DNA from: Chryseolinea serpens
GTDB lineage: Bacteria > Bacteroidota > Bacteroidia > Cytophagales > Cyclobacteriaceae
Assembly: GCF_900129725.1 (NCBI RefSeq)
Contig: NZ_FQWQ01000001.1
Span: 186,001-250,000 of the forward strand
Length of the DNA stretch: 64,000 nt
Direction of reading: 5' to 3'
The notes below the pieces were generated by a model. That model was not told the DNA's origin and did not search any database. It saw only the letters and a list, made by a program, of their open reading frames with translations. The translations under genes were made by a program, and so were the position numbers. This document shows, in pieces, positions 25,924-34,902 of the stretch (the first letter of the stretch is position 1; the number at the start of each line of letters is the position of its first letter).

Positions 25924-28065
25924 ATGAGACACCATTACCGGATTTCTTTGTCGCTGTTGTTTGCAGCGGCGCTTTTTTCATGTAGTAAGCCCCACAAAGA
26001 AGCACCCGTCGAGGACCCCCAGAACCCCCTCCTGAAGGCATGGGAGGGACCCTATGGCGGCCTGCCGCCGTTCGACAAGGTGGAACACAAACATTTTATA
26101 CCGGCCTTTGAAGCGGCCACCGCCGACAACCTCGCCGACATCGACAAGATCACGTCCCAAACCGCAGCCCCGGATTTTGACAACACCATCCTGGCGCTGG
26201 AACAGTCGGGCAAGGCGTTCAACCGGCTGCAGACATTTCTCAATATCTGGGCGAACAACATGAACGACAGCTCCTTCCAAAAGATTGAAAGCGAGCTCAC
26301 CCCCAGGCTGGCGGCGTTCAACGACCAGATCATCCAGAACGGGAAACTCTTTGCCCGCATCAAAACCGTCTATGAATCGGAAGCCCTCAAGAGCCTGACG
26401 CCCGAGCAGCAACGGCTCACCTGGCTGTATTACACCAACTTTGTCCATTCGGGCGCCCAACTCGACTCCACGGCGAAGAAGCGCCTGTCCGACATCAACC
26501 AGAAGCTCGCCGCCCTTTTTACAAAATTCAGCCAGCACGTGTTGGCCGACGAGAACGATCAGTATGTCACGATCAGCAAAAAAGAAGACCTGGCGGGTCT
26601 GCCCCAAAGCCTGATCGACGGTGCGGCCGCCACGGCTGCGGAAAAGAAGCAAGAAAACGTCTGGCTGATCTCCAACACCCGCTCGTCGGTGGACCCGTTC
26701 CTTACGTTCTCCACCAATCGCGAGCTGCGTGAAAAAGTATGGCGCATGTTTATCAATCGTGGCGACAACGGCAACGCCAACGACAACAACGCCATCATCA
26801 CCGACATCCTGCAATTGCGCGCCGAACGCGCCAAACTCCTGGGCTTTAAAACCCATGCCCACCTGATGCTGGACAACAAAATGGCAAAGACACCGGAACG
26901 CGCCATGGCCCTCATGGAAGAAGTGTGGAAGCCTGCCGTCGCCCGTGTAAAGGTGGAAGTGGCCGACATGCAGGCGATTGCCCAAAAGGAGGGAGCCAAC
27001 ATCAAGATCGCCCCGTGGGACTATCGCTTCTATGCCGAGAAAGTGAGAAAGCAACGCTATGACCTCGACCAAAATGAAGTGAAGCCCTACATGCAGCTCG
27101 ACAAAATGCGGGAAGGCATGTTCTGGGCCGCAGGCGAAGTCTTCGGTTTCACGTTCACCCCGCTCGACAGCATCCCCGTCTATCATCCCGACGTCAAAGT
27201 ATGGGAGGTAAAAGACAAGACCAGCGGCCAGACCGTTGGTGTCTGGTATTTCGACCCCTATGCACGACCCGGCAAACGCTCGGGCGCCTGGATGAACACC
27301 TACCGCAACCAACACAAACTCGATGGCGGCATGCTGCCCATGGTATCCAACAACAGCAACTTCATAAAAGGCAAACCGGGAGAGCCCGTTCTTATTTCGC
27401 TGGACGACGCCAACACGTTGTTCCATGAATTTGGTCACGCCCTCCACGGACTTTCTTCCAACGTCACGTATCCATCGCTGCAGTCACCCAACGTGGCCAG
27501 CGACTACGTGGAGTTCCCCTCGCAGTTGAACGAGCGCTGGTTCCTCACCCCGGAGGTGCTGAATACTTTTGCGCTGCACTATCAAACCGGCAAACCCATA
27601 CCCAAGGAGTTGGTAGACAAGATCCGGAAAACCAAAAGCTTCAACTCCGGGTTCACCACGGTCGAGTACCTGGCCAGCGCCCTCATTGACATGAAGCTCC
27701 ACCTGGAAGGCGACAAGAAAATTGACCCCGACCAATACGAACGCGAGACGTTGACGGCCCTGGGCATGCCCGCCGAGATCGTCATGCGCCACCGCACCCC
27801 TCAATTCCTCCACATCTTCGCCGACGACGGCTACTCCGCAGGTTACTACAGCTACCTCTGGTCAGACGTCATCTCCGCCGACGCCTTCACCGCCTTCACC
27901 GAAGCCGGCGGCCCCTACGACAAAACCGTAAGCGCGCGCTACAAGCAACACGTCCTCTCCGTGGGCAACACCATCGACCCCGCCGAAGGCTACAAACAAT
28001 TCCGCGGCCGCGACCCCAAGATCAACGCCCTCATGGAAGTGAGAGGCTTCGCCAAACCAAAATAA
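25924..28065 (+). CDS. dcp: Dcp-type M3 peptidase, lipoprotein
   Basis: A 713-residue zinc peptidase of family M3 (peptidyl-dipeptidase Dcp/oligopeptidase A group). The zinc motif HEFGHALHG begins at residue 501. The start at 25924 gives MRHHYRISLSLLFAAALFSCSKP, a lipoprotein signal with Cys 19, so the enzyme probably sits on a membrane facing the periplasm, unlike the cytosolic E. coli enzyme. The N-terminal helical region and C-terminal MPAEIVMRHRTPQFLHIFADDGYSAGYYSYLWS are typical. It probably trims oligopeptides taken up from outside. A strong hairpin terminator follows 18 bases after the stop. Confidence 0.94.
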   Translation: MRHHYRISLSLLFAAALFSCSKPHKEAPVEDPQNPLLKAWEGPYGGLPPFDKVEHKHFIPAFEAATADNLADIDKITSQTAAPDFDNTILALEQSGKAFNRLQTFLNIWANNMNDSSFQKIESELTPRLAAFNDQIIQNGKLFARIKTVYESEALKSLTPEQQRLTWLYYTNFVHSGAQLDSTAKKRLSDINQKLAALFTKFSQHVLADENDQYVTISKKEDLAGLPQSLIDGAAATAAEKKQENVWLISNTRSSVDPFLTFSTNRELREKVWRMFINRGDNGNANDNNAIITDILQLRAERAKLLGFKTHAHLMLDNKMAKTPERAMALMEEVWKPAVARVKVEVADMQAIAQKEGANIKIAPWDYRFYAEKVRKQRYDLDQNEVKPYMQLDKMREGMFWAAGEVFGFTFTPLDSIPVYHPDVKVWEVKDKTSGQTVGVWYFDPYARPGKRSGAWMNTYRNQHKLDGGMLPMVSNNSNFIKGKPGEPVLISLDDANTLFHEFGHALHGLSSNVTYPSLQSPNVASDYVEFPSQLNERWFLTPEVLNTFALHYQTGKPIPKELVDKIRKTKSFNSGFTTVEYLASALIDMKLHLEGDKKIDPDQYERETLTALGMPAEIVMRHRTPQFLHIFADDGYSAGYYSYLWSDVISADAFTAFTEAGGPYDKTVSARYKQHVLSVGNTIDPAEGYKQFRGRDPKINALMEVRGFAKPK

Positions 28066-28083
28066 CCCTTCCAAAAAACAAGA

Positions 28084-28113
28084 AACGCCAGGCACAGCCT
28101 GGCGTTCCTGTTT
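28084..28113 (+). terminator. Terminator after dcp
   Basis: A perfect 10-bp stem, AACGCCAGGC (28084-28093) with 28097-28106, closes a 3-base loop (ACA). Flanking AAACAAG and CCTGTTT can extend pairing with a mismatch. Only TTT follows, so termination is inferred mainly from stem strength and location. Confidence 0.7.
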
Positions 28114-28194
28114 CCCTTGCATTTTTCACCCCCACGACCAAGGTCACCCACATCAAACTTTCCCCCCAAAAAAACCGACACCCCCCCACCAATG

Positions 28195-28666
28195 CCCCTC
28201 CTGCCCTCAGGAGGGACCGATTCCGACTCCGTCGGAATCAGGGAGGTCAAACGCCCCCCTAATCTCCCCCAAAACCCCACCCAAATCCTCAAACACCCTC
28301 TTATTCTCAAACCTCAACACTTTAATATTCAACCCATTTAAATACTTCGTCCGCACATCATCGCGCTTCCTGCCTTCTTCCGTAAAATGGTATTCTCCAT
28401 CTAACTCTACCGCTACCCGCTCCGTAGCGCAATAGAAATCCAGGATGTAGTTTCCCACGCTGTGTTGTCGTCGGAATTTCCAGCCGAGCTTTTTTGCTTT
28501 TAAGTGGTGCCAGAGGGTGGCTTCGGCAGAGGTGGAATTTTTCCGGTTTTGTTTGCGGAATTTTTCGAGGTATTTGCGGTTGTGGATATCGGGCATGGGG
28601 TGAAGGACCTCCCTCGTTGATGACACGTCGTGTCATCAACGGGTCCCTCCTGAGGGCAGGAGGGGG
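28195..28666. mobile_element. Candidate DUF559 cassette with structured inverted-repeat ends
   Basis: The left end (28195-28248) and right end (28606-28666) are inverted copies of one plan. The outer part is a 20-base hairpin CCCTCCTG/CAGGAGGG with loop CCCT, then ACC. A second, sequence-unrelated hairpin follows (left 28219-28239, arm GATTCCGAC; right 28615-28641, arm CGTTGATGACACG). The inner box is AGGGAGGTC (left 28240-28248; complement at 28606-28614). A DUF559 gene fills the interior. The total is about 472 bp. No transposase and no clear target-site duplication is seen, so mobility is inferred from symmetry. Confidence 0.65.
28207..28596 (-). CDS. DUF559 endonuclease-like protein
   Basis: A 129-residue protein of the DUF559 group, which has the restriction-endonuclease-like (Vsr/MutH-related) fold. 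Typical sequence: AEATLWHHLKAKKLGWKFRRQHSVGNYILDFYC, then VAVELDGEYHF and DVRTKYLNGLNIKVLRFENKRVF. D, E and K residues of the nuclease core appear in YILDFYC and VELDGEYH. The start at 28596 (MPDIHNRKYL) fits relatives; upstream in-frame codons read into the right repeat. The last about 12 residues (DLPDSDGVGIGPS) are encoded by the left repeat hairpin, so the domain itself ends before. Its role, nuclease or DNA mobility factor, is unproven. Confidence 0.85.
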   Translation of the reverse strand: MPDIHNRKYLEKFRKQNRKNSTSAEATLWHHLKAKKLGWKFRRQHSVGNYILDFYCATERVAVELDGEYHFTEEGRKRDDVRTKYLNGLNIKVLRFENKRVFEDLGGVLGEIRGAFDLPDSDGVGIGPS

Positions 28667-28860
28667 TGGGTGTGGGTTTTGGTTTGAGGGGAAGTTAGGG
28701 AAAGTTTTTTGGGTGGAAAAAATATTTTGTCTAGGGGTGGCGTTGTGATTGGGTGAGTGTTGTTAATTGGTGGTGCGTTGTTGTGGGGGAATATTGGGCG
28801 TGAGGGGGTGCGTGGCTTCGTGGGAGCCGGTTGATTTGGGGATTGTGGGCTTGGGGTGGA

Positions 28861-29223
28861 CTAGCGCTCGCGGAATTCGAAGGGGATGTCTACTTGTTCG
28901 GAGAATTCGGCGCCGGCTTCTTGCACTTCTTCGTCGTCGGCGTAGGAGTGCCAGATGACGCGGATGGCGGGGATGGGTTTGAGGGCGGTGAGGAGATCGA
29001 GGAGGAGTTTGGAGGAGGCGGTGTTGAAGTAGTCGAGTTTGATGTGGAAGGCTGTGGCGGGGTTGGGGGATTGGGCGTAGCGTTTGATCCAGTCCATGAT
29101 GGGATTGAAAAAAGATACGGCGTCTTCCGGGAGACAGCGGCCGGAGATCTCGAAGATGTTTTTGTCTTTGTTCAGGATCACTTGTGGTGTGTCGTCGCTG
29201 CTTTCCATCGTGAGGATTTCCAT
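28861..29223 (-). CDS. SiaC-family regulatory phosphoprotein (DUF1987)
   Basis: A 120-residue protein of the DUF1987/SiaC family. In Pseudomonas, SiaC is a partner-switching protein phosphorylated by the kinase SiaB and dephosphorylated by SiaA, and it stimulates the diguanylate cyclase SiaD. The conserved segment is LDYFNTASSKLLLDLL, with a Thr at residue 68 in the NT-x-SSK position that is phosphorylated in SiaC. No SiaA, SiaB or SiaD gene lies next to it. It follows the DUF559 cassette region, separated by about 190 bases of G-rich sequence without genes. Cytosolic. Function here is inferred from family. Confidence 0.85.
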   Translation of the reverse strand: MEILTMESSDDTPQVILNKDKNIFEISGRCLPEDAVSFFNPIMDWIKRYAQSPNPATAFHIKLDYFNTASSKLLLDLLTALKPIPAIRVIWHSYADDEEVQEAGAEFSEQVDIPFEFRER

Positions 29224-29742
29224 ATTGCTCCAGTTAATGCCGGCCTTTTATTTTCTTACTACTTCAATTCTTGTTAACGAGGTGGTCTTTTATGGATGAT
29301 GAAAGAAAATTTTGCGGTGCAAATCTATTTCGGTCCGGAATGTGGCGCAACGGTGTGGCCACTCTAAATAACCGGTGGTCAAATTTCTTTCTACGGTAAC
29401 AAAGGTATTTAGAATGCCGGGTTTGGGGAAGGGATGTAATGAATGCGCTGGATTTATTTTTAAAATGAAGAGAAACAGACCCGGAATGTGGCGTCGTGTT
29501 TCTATTTGGCACGTTCTTTCGAATGCGATGTTGCGTTGCGACGCGTCTGGCGGATGTTTGTTCCGGGTGAGTTTTTGCATTTTTCGGTGGCGATTGAAGA
29601 AGTGATTTAGTAGCTTTCCTTTAACCACCTGTTTGAATGTGCTTTAAACGTTTAGCGCTTCGCTGTAATGCTTGATGCCGGGTTTCTATGCTGGGTTTTG
29701 TGGGGTGGTAAATGCTTTTCTAACAACCCTAAAACTACAACC
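29224..29742. other. Gene-free region before the GH116 gene
   Basis: About 519 bases. Open frames on both strands here are rich in Arg/His/Pro and show no domain, signal or conserved pattern, so I call none. No hairpin array or RNA gene is apparent. The promoter for the GH116 gene should lie near the right end. Confidence 0.45.
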
Positions 29743-32346
29743 ATGAAGAAGTACATCGCCGTTTTGTTGTGGAGCGCACTGCTCGCTCCGGTGGCCGAGG
29801 CCCAGAAAACATCGTGGCCGGTGTTAAAACATTATGAAAAAGAGGCGACCGACCGCATCGCCATGCCGGTGGGCGGCATCGGGACGGGGAACATTTCCAT
29901 TGGGGGCAATGGCCAGTGGAAGGATGTGGAAATGATGAACAAGCCCGGCATCGGTTTTTATGGCTCAACCACCCCTAAGCAAGCGCCGCTCTTCATGGTA
30001 TACACCGAAGATCCCGACGGCAAAAAAGCGTCGCGGGCCTTGGTAGGGCCGATCCCGCCCTACGAATATGCCGGTTCAGAAGGCAGCACGGCCCCGAATC
30101 ACGGATTTCCCCGGTTCGCGACGGCCTCGTTTGACGCGGCCTATCCGTTCGCGGTGGTGAACCTGGAGGATCCTGAAATGCCTGTCTCGGCCAAAGTCAG
30201 AGTGTTCAACCCTTTTATCCCGGCCGATGCCGACGCCAGCGGCATACCGGTGGCCGTTATTCGCTATGCGCTGACCAACAAGTCCAGCAAGCCCCTCATC
30301 GTGGCGGTTGCGGGTTCGCTCGACAATTTTATCGGCATGGATGGCTTTAAGGTGGGGTTCAATTCCTTTAACCGGGCCATCATTCCGCAAGGCGCAAAGG
30401 ATAACCGGAACACCTTCCGGAAAACGGACCACCTCACGGGCATCTACATGACCTCCGACAGCGTGGACAAGGACGCCAGCACCTGGGGCACGATCGCGCT
30501 CACCACGTCGGAAATGGACAAGGACTATCGCGTAAGCTATCGCACGGCGTTCAACCCCAAGGGATGGAACGCAAACATGAACGACATGTGGATGGACTTT
30601 GCCGACGATGGCATTTTCAAAGACATCACATTCGACGAGCCGGAAGACAGCCCACGCGCTGGGCTGGCCGTGAAACTATCGCTGGCGCCAAACGAAACGA
30701 AAGAGGTACAGTTCCTGCTCACGTGGCATTTCCCAAACCGAAAAGATTGGGACGACAAACAAACAGTGGGCAACTATTACACCACCCGCTACACCGACGC
30801 CTGGGACGTAGCCGAGAAAACGCTCACGGCCTTGCCGGAACTGGAACGAAAGACCCTGGAGTTTGTCACCCTGTTCCTGCAAAGCGACTACCCCGACGTG
30901 GTAAAAGAAGCCGCGCTCTTCAACACGAGCACGCTCCGTTCGCAGACGGCCTTTCGTACACGCGACGGAAATTTCTTTGGGTGGGAGGGCGCGTTTGCGT
31001 CCACCGGATCGTGTTATGGGAATTGTACGCACGTGTGGAACTATGAACACGCCACGCCCTTCTTGTTTGGTGAGCTCGCCAAAAAAATGCGCGAAGTAGA
31101 ATACACCTATGGCTTGTGGGACGATACCGGGCTCATGAGTTTCCGGGTATCACTACCGTTAGAAAAGAACAAGAGCTGGAAAGCCGCCGCTGCGGATGGA
31201 CAAATGGGAACGGTCATGAAAGTGTACCGCGAATGGCAGCTTTCGGGTGATGATGCGTTTTTGAAGAAAGTCTATCCCGGTGTGAAGAAAGCCCTGGCGT
31301 TTGCGTGGATCAAAGGTGGGTGGGACGCCGACAAAGACGGTGTGATGGAAGGCTGCCAACACAACACGATGGACATCGAATACTATGGCCCAAACCCCGA
31401 GATCGAATTCTGGTATCTTGGCGCACTCAAGGCTGCGGCGGCGATGGCCAATTACATGAAGGACAAAGAATTTGAAGCCACCTGCAAACAGCTTTTTGTT
31501 CGCGGCAGTCAGTGGACCGATGCGCACCTGTTCAACGGCGAATTCTACATCCACCAGATCCAGCCGGTGGCCAGCAAGGAGGCCATTGCGCCGGGCCTGC
31601 TCATCGGCATGGGCTCGAAGGATTTGAAGGATCCCGATTTTCAGATTGGTGAAGGCTGCCTGGTAGATCAATTGGTGGGGCAGAACATGGCCCACATTTG
31701 TGACCTCGGCTATCTGGTGAACCCCGAGCATGTGAAGAAAACACTGCAAAGTATCCGCCGCTATAATTATGTGAAAACGTTTGGCGATCATTTCAACAAC
31801 ATGCGCTCCTACGCCCTGGGCAACGAGGCGGGTCTCATGTTAACGGCCTATCCCGACCCTTCCAAGCGTCCAGCCATTCCGTTGTCGTATTGGTCGGAAG
31901 CATGGACTGGGCTGGAGTACACGGCGGCTACGGGCATGCTCTACGAAGGCATGCGGGAAGAGGCCCTGAGCACCATCACCGATGTGCGTGACCGTTTCAA
32001 TGGCGTTAAACGAAATCCTTTCAATGAAGAGGAATGTGGCAACCACTATGCGAGGGCGATGGCCAGTTGGTCGGCCGTTGTGGCATTGAGCGGATTTCAC
32101 TATTCCGCCCCGGCGGCAAAATTTACGATCACATCAACGCCGGGAAACTATTTCTGGTCAAACGGCTATAGCTGGGGCATGGCGCACGTCACGAATGAAG
32201 GGGCCACCGCAAAAGTTGCCATCGAGGTGCATCACGGCACGCTCAAATTGAAAACCATAGCCACGAAAGGCGCGGAAACGGGTTTGAAGAAGATGGTGGT
32301 CCTTGGGGAAGGGGGATCGCAGACGTTTAGTGTTGGGCAGAAATAA
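29743..32346 (+). CDS. GH116-family glycosidase (DUF608/GBA2-like), exported
   Basis: An 867-residue secreted enzyme. The start at 29743 gives the Sec signal MKKYIAVLLWSALLAPVAEAQ. The N-terminal beta-sandwich (RIAMPVGGIGTGNISIGGNGQ, DNFIGMDGFK) is the GBA2_N-type domain; the C-terminal half is the (alpha/alpha)6 DUF608 catalytic domain with CTHVWNYEHATPFLF, CQHNTMDIEYYGPNPE and GNEAGLMLTAYPDP. The Asp in HNTMD corresponds to the position expected for the acid/base of GH116. The family removes beta-glucosyl or beta-xylosyl groups; the substrate here is unknown. No TonB receptor/SusD pair is adjacent, so it is not in a classical PUL. Confidence 0.88.
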   Translation: MKKYIAVLLWSALLAPVAEAQKTSWPVLKHYEKEATDRIAMPVGGIGTGNISIGGNGQWKDVEMMNKPGIGFYGSTTPKQAPLFMVYTEDPDGKKASRALVGPIPPYEYAGSEGSTAPNHGFPRFATASFDAAYPFAVVNLEDPEMPVSAKVRVFNPFIPADADASGIPVAVIRYALTNKSSKPLIVAVAGSLDNFIGMDGFKVGFNSFNRAIIPQGAKDNRNTFRKTDHLTGIYMTSDSVDKDASTWGTIALTTSEMDKDYRVSYRTAFNPKGWNANMNDMWMDFADDGIFKDITFDEPEDSPRAGLAVKLSLAPNETKEVQFLLTWHFPNRKDWDDKQTVGNYYTTRYTDAWDVAEKTLTALPELERKTLEFVTLFLQSDYPDVVKEAALFNTSTLRSQTAFRTRDGNFFGWEGAFASTGSCYGNCTHVWNYEHATPFLFGELAKKMREVEYTYGLWDDTGLMSFRVSLPLEKNKSWKAAAADGQMGTVMKVYREWQLSGDDAFLKKVYPGVKKALAFAWIKGGWDADKDGVMEGCQHNTMDIEYYGPNPEIEFWYLGALKAAAAMANYMKDKEFEATCKQLFVRGSQWTDAHLFNGEFYIHQIQPVASKEAIAPGLLIGMGSKDLKDPDFQIGEGCLVDQLVGQNMAHICDLGYLVNPEHVKKTLQSIRRYNYVKTFGDHFNNMRSYALGNEAGLMLTAYPDPSKRPAIPLSYWSEAWTGLEYTAATGMLYEGMREEALSTITDVRDRFNGVKRNPFNEEECGNHYARAMASWSAVVALSGFHYSAPAAKFTITSTPGNYFWSNGYSWGMAHVTNEGATAKVAIEVHHGTLKLKTIATKGAETGLKKMVVLGEGGSQTFSVGQK

Positions 32347-32472
32347 TTTGGGAGACGGAATTGGGGGTGGGAGTGGTGTTGGGGGTCATTTTGTTATCGT
32401 GGAAACTGGAATGTGATGAGCATCCTTGGCTTGGGCGCGGTGGGATGTTCGTTTCTTTTGTGGGGCGAATTC

Positions 32473-32502
32473 AAAAAACTTGTTGGTGGGACACCAACAA
32501 GT
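32473..32502 (-). terminator. Hairpin terminator reading leftward
   Basis: The arm ACTTGTTGGTG (32478-32488) pairs with 32492-32502, loop GGA. On the minus strand the stem is followed by a T-run (A-run at 32473-32478 on plus), so it ends leftward transcripts. It is an inverted copy of the hairpin at 32707. Confidence 0.6.
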
Positions 32503-32706
32503 GGGCGGTGGGGGGACTTCATGATGGGAGCATCATTTAGAGTGAGGAGTCCAAATTTGTGGTGATGAGCATCGGCATAGCGAGTTCCTTGTTCTCTTCT
32601 ATCGACCTTTCAGATCAAGTTGTGACGCGTTCACCGTGCTATGACGCGCAGCATCAGGGCGGCGGGCTACAAATGCTGCTCCGCATCAATAAGTTTCCCC
32701 ATACCC

Positions 32707-32737
32707 ACTTGTTGGTGTCTCACCAACAAGTTTTTTT
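32707..32737 (+). terminator. Hairpin terminator reading rightward
   Basis: The arm ACTTGTTGGTG (32707-32717) pairs perfectly with 32721-32731 around loop TCT and is followed by a run of T to 32737. This is a textbook intrinsic terminator form. The stem sequence is the same as at 32478, in the opposite orientation. Confidence 0.65.
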
Positions 32738-32796
32738 GACCCATCGCACAAACAAACCAGCCCCCTCAATGCGCCATCACCCCATGACGATTAGCC

Positions 32797-34659
32797 CTAT
32801 CTCTGCAAATACAGTATCGCCAAAAAAGCCAAAAAATTATTCGTCACATGTAGCGCCACCCCGGCTGTCAGACTTTGCGTTTTCCTTGCGAAATGTCCTG
32901 CCACCATGCCGAAGGCAAAATAGAAGGGGATGAGTACCAGCTTTTGGTGGAGCAGGGCAAAGGTCAGCGACTGGGCGATGTTGGCCCAGAGGAAGGGTAT
33001 GTTGCGTTGGCAGGCGGAAAGGAAGATGCCGCGGAACAGGACTTCTTCATAGAAGGGCACCAGCAACACGACGAACATGAAACCCAGCACGGGATTATAG
33101 AACTGGTTTATCGAGACAATGTTGTCCACCACGGAGGAAGCCATCACGGTCGATACTTCTTCTGCGAGGTTGATGTGGAAGGCGCCCAGGAGGGCTTGAT
33201 AGAACGCGAGACCTATGCGCAGCAGAAAGGCCAGCGCAATGCCCAATCCAAATTGGCGACGGATGAGGCCAGCGTTGTAGCGCAGATGCGAAAAGAACAT
33301 CCGGATGTCTTCCGGGTCGATGAGTGCGACAGTGTACACGAAGGAGGTGGTGCTGAAAAACAGCATCATGTCGGCGGAAGCCTTGTTGATCGGGTTGGTT
33401 TGACTGGCCGCGATCTCTTCGCTGAAGTTGGAGAGGAAGCCCGGGTAATCGAAGAGGAGGATAGACAGCAGGTCGCACACCAGCAACATGGAGCACGCCA
33501 CCCAGAAATGTCTCAGACCCCAGTGGAATGATGTTTCGGGTATGAGTTTGCCACGTGCCCTGCGGATGGCGCCGATGTAGTGGATCGGCAGAACCCATAG
33601 GTAGGGGACGATGAACGCCAGTGCGATCGTGCAGATCAGTAAGATCACACGACCTGCGTCGGCCCATGACCATCCTGCGCCCGGCGACCGGACGAAAAGT
33701 TCAAGGCGGTAAACGCCAAGCGGATCGTTCATGAACTTTTCGTCGGTGAAGCGCTTGTAGGAGAATGCGGCGGAGTCGGCCGTGCCGTGGGCGAGGTCGT
33801 ACTCCAGTAGTTTCTGTGCGCGTTGCGTGGTTTTCCACTGGTTTTGTTTGTAATCCTTCAGCAGGTAGGCGCGGGCCTCTTCGTGCAGGCCGTTGTCGAT
33901 CATGGCTTGGGCGAGGGCGGCGAGGTCCTGGTGGGTAGCCGTATCGCGCGCAGCAAGATTGAAGGCTTCGATGGCGCGGGCGGGCGCGCCGAGTTCGAGG
34001 AGCATGCGGCCTTTTTGATTTAACACCCATCCTACATCCGTCGAATCAAGATGGCTGGCCAATACGGCGATGGCGCTGTCGATTTGCTTGATGCCCTTGT
34101 AGGCTCGCGCCTGCAACAAGGAGAGGTCGAGTGTATCGTTGCTGGCGACAGCACGGGTGGCATAGCGCAAGGCCTCGCGATGTGCGTCGGTATTGGCATA
34201 TTGCTCGGCGAGTTGGTTGTATACTTTCCAGCCGTTTGTCTTCCACAACACCGGGTCATACTCGACCGCAAGGGTCAGCTTTTTGAGATAGGCGATCGCT
34301 GTGTCGCCGTACAGAAATTCGGAGGCATACAGGAGCACGTCCGGGTCTTTCGGGAAAACGTTCAGCAGTTCGCGGGCACATTCTTCGGCGGCTTCTTCGT
34401 TGGGGTTGTACTCTTCGTAGTCGTCATAGTAGGCCGTTTGAATAAACCGGCAACGCTCCAGCCGGGCATTTGGGTCTTTGGGGTTGCGCCAGATAAAATC
34501 TTTGTATTGGTCCAGGATGCTTTGGTACAACGAGTCTTTGGCGTTGCCCAGGCGGTCCAGGTGCTGGGTGTGGTCGATGGTGAAAGGAGACGATTGTGCC
34601 ACGGCATGGCGGCACGCAACGGCGGTGAGGACAAAGAAAAGTAGATGTTTCAAAGACAT
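32797..34659 (-). CDS. TPR protein fused to CPBP intramembrane metalloprotease
   Basis: A 620-residue protein. The start at 34659 gives the signal MSLKHLLFFVLTAVACRHAVAQ. Residues about 30-310 are tetratricopeptide-like helix pairs (ALRYATRAVASNDTLDLSLLQARAY, GAPARAIEAFNLAARD). About eight membrane helices follow. The C-terminal domain is the CPBP/Abi family of glutamic intramembrane proteases (CaaX-processing type): EEVLFRGIFL with Glu538-Glu539, then SLTFALLHQ and HVTNNFLAF with the remaining His. The periplasmic TPR module may recruit substrates. It lies opposite to and convergent with the GH116 gene. Confidence 0.88.
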   Translation of the reverse strand: MSLKHLLFFVLTAVACRHAVAQSSPFTIDHTQHLDRLGNAKDSLYQSILDQYKDFIWRNPKDPNARLERCRFIQTAYYDDYEEYNPNEEAAEECARELLNVFPKDPDVLLYASEFLYGDTAIAYLKKLTLAVEYDPVLWKTNGWKVYNQLAEQYANTDAHREALRYATRAVASNDTLDLSLLQARAYKGIKQIDSAIAVLASHLDSTDVGWVLNQKGRMLLELGAPARAIEAFNLAARDTATHQDLAALAQAMIDNGLHEEARAYLLKDYKQNQWKTTQRAQKLLEYDLAHGTADSAAFSYKRFTDEKFMNDPLGVYRLELFVRSPGAGWSWADAGRVILLICTIALAFIVPYLWVLPIHYIGAIRRARGKLIPETSFHWGLRHFWVACSMLLVCDLLSILLFDYPGFLSNFSEEIAASQTNPINKASADMMLFFSTTSFVYTVALIDPEDIRMFFSHLRYNAGLIRRQFGLGIALAFLLRIGLAFYQALLGAFHINLAEEVSTVMASSVVDNIVSINQFYNPVLGFMFVVLLVPFYEEVLFRGIFLSACQRNIPFLWANIAQSLTFALLHQKLVLIPFYFAFGMVAGHFARKTQSLTAGVALHVTNNFLAFLAILYLQR

Positions 34660-34902
34660 CGGGGTTAGGCTTGGGGCGAAGTTTAGCATCCGGAAAACGG
34701 GTCTAAATAACTAAAAATTCAAGGGCCAAATTCTTTCTTTCGGCGGATAATCTAACATGGCGGAAGGTATGGTTTGGGGGTGGATGGAGTATAAATGCAG
34801 ATGACACGGGAACATGAATCGCGGAAAGCGGGTATTCTTCCGGAAAAGCATGCATCCTCAATTTGAAAATCAATACTTTTGAAAGACTAAAAAGACATCC
34901 CC

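Larger units (their letters stand above)
32347..32796. other. Gene-free region with two facing hairpin terminators
   Basis: About 450 bases between convergent genes (GH116 and TPR-CPBP protease). It contains two inverted copies of an ACTTGTTGGTG hairpin (32478 and 32707, listed separately). One plus-strand frame opening near 32559 has no signal, domain or biased composition and overlaps the second hairpin, so I do not call it. Confidence 0.5.

Noticed and set aside
29290-29628. 112-codon minus-strand frame before the GH116 gene
   Set aside because: Rich in His/Arg/Phe with no conserved pattern, no promoter-like spacing, and an antisense frame is equally open.
32559-32933. 124-codon plus-strand frame between GH116 and CPBP genes
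   Set aside because: Overlaps the intrinsic terminator at 32707 and the end of the CPBP gene; no recognisable protein features.
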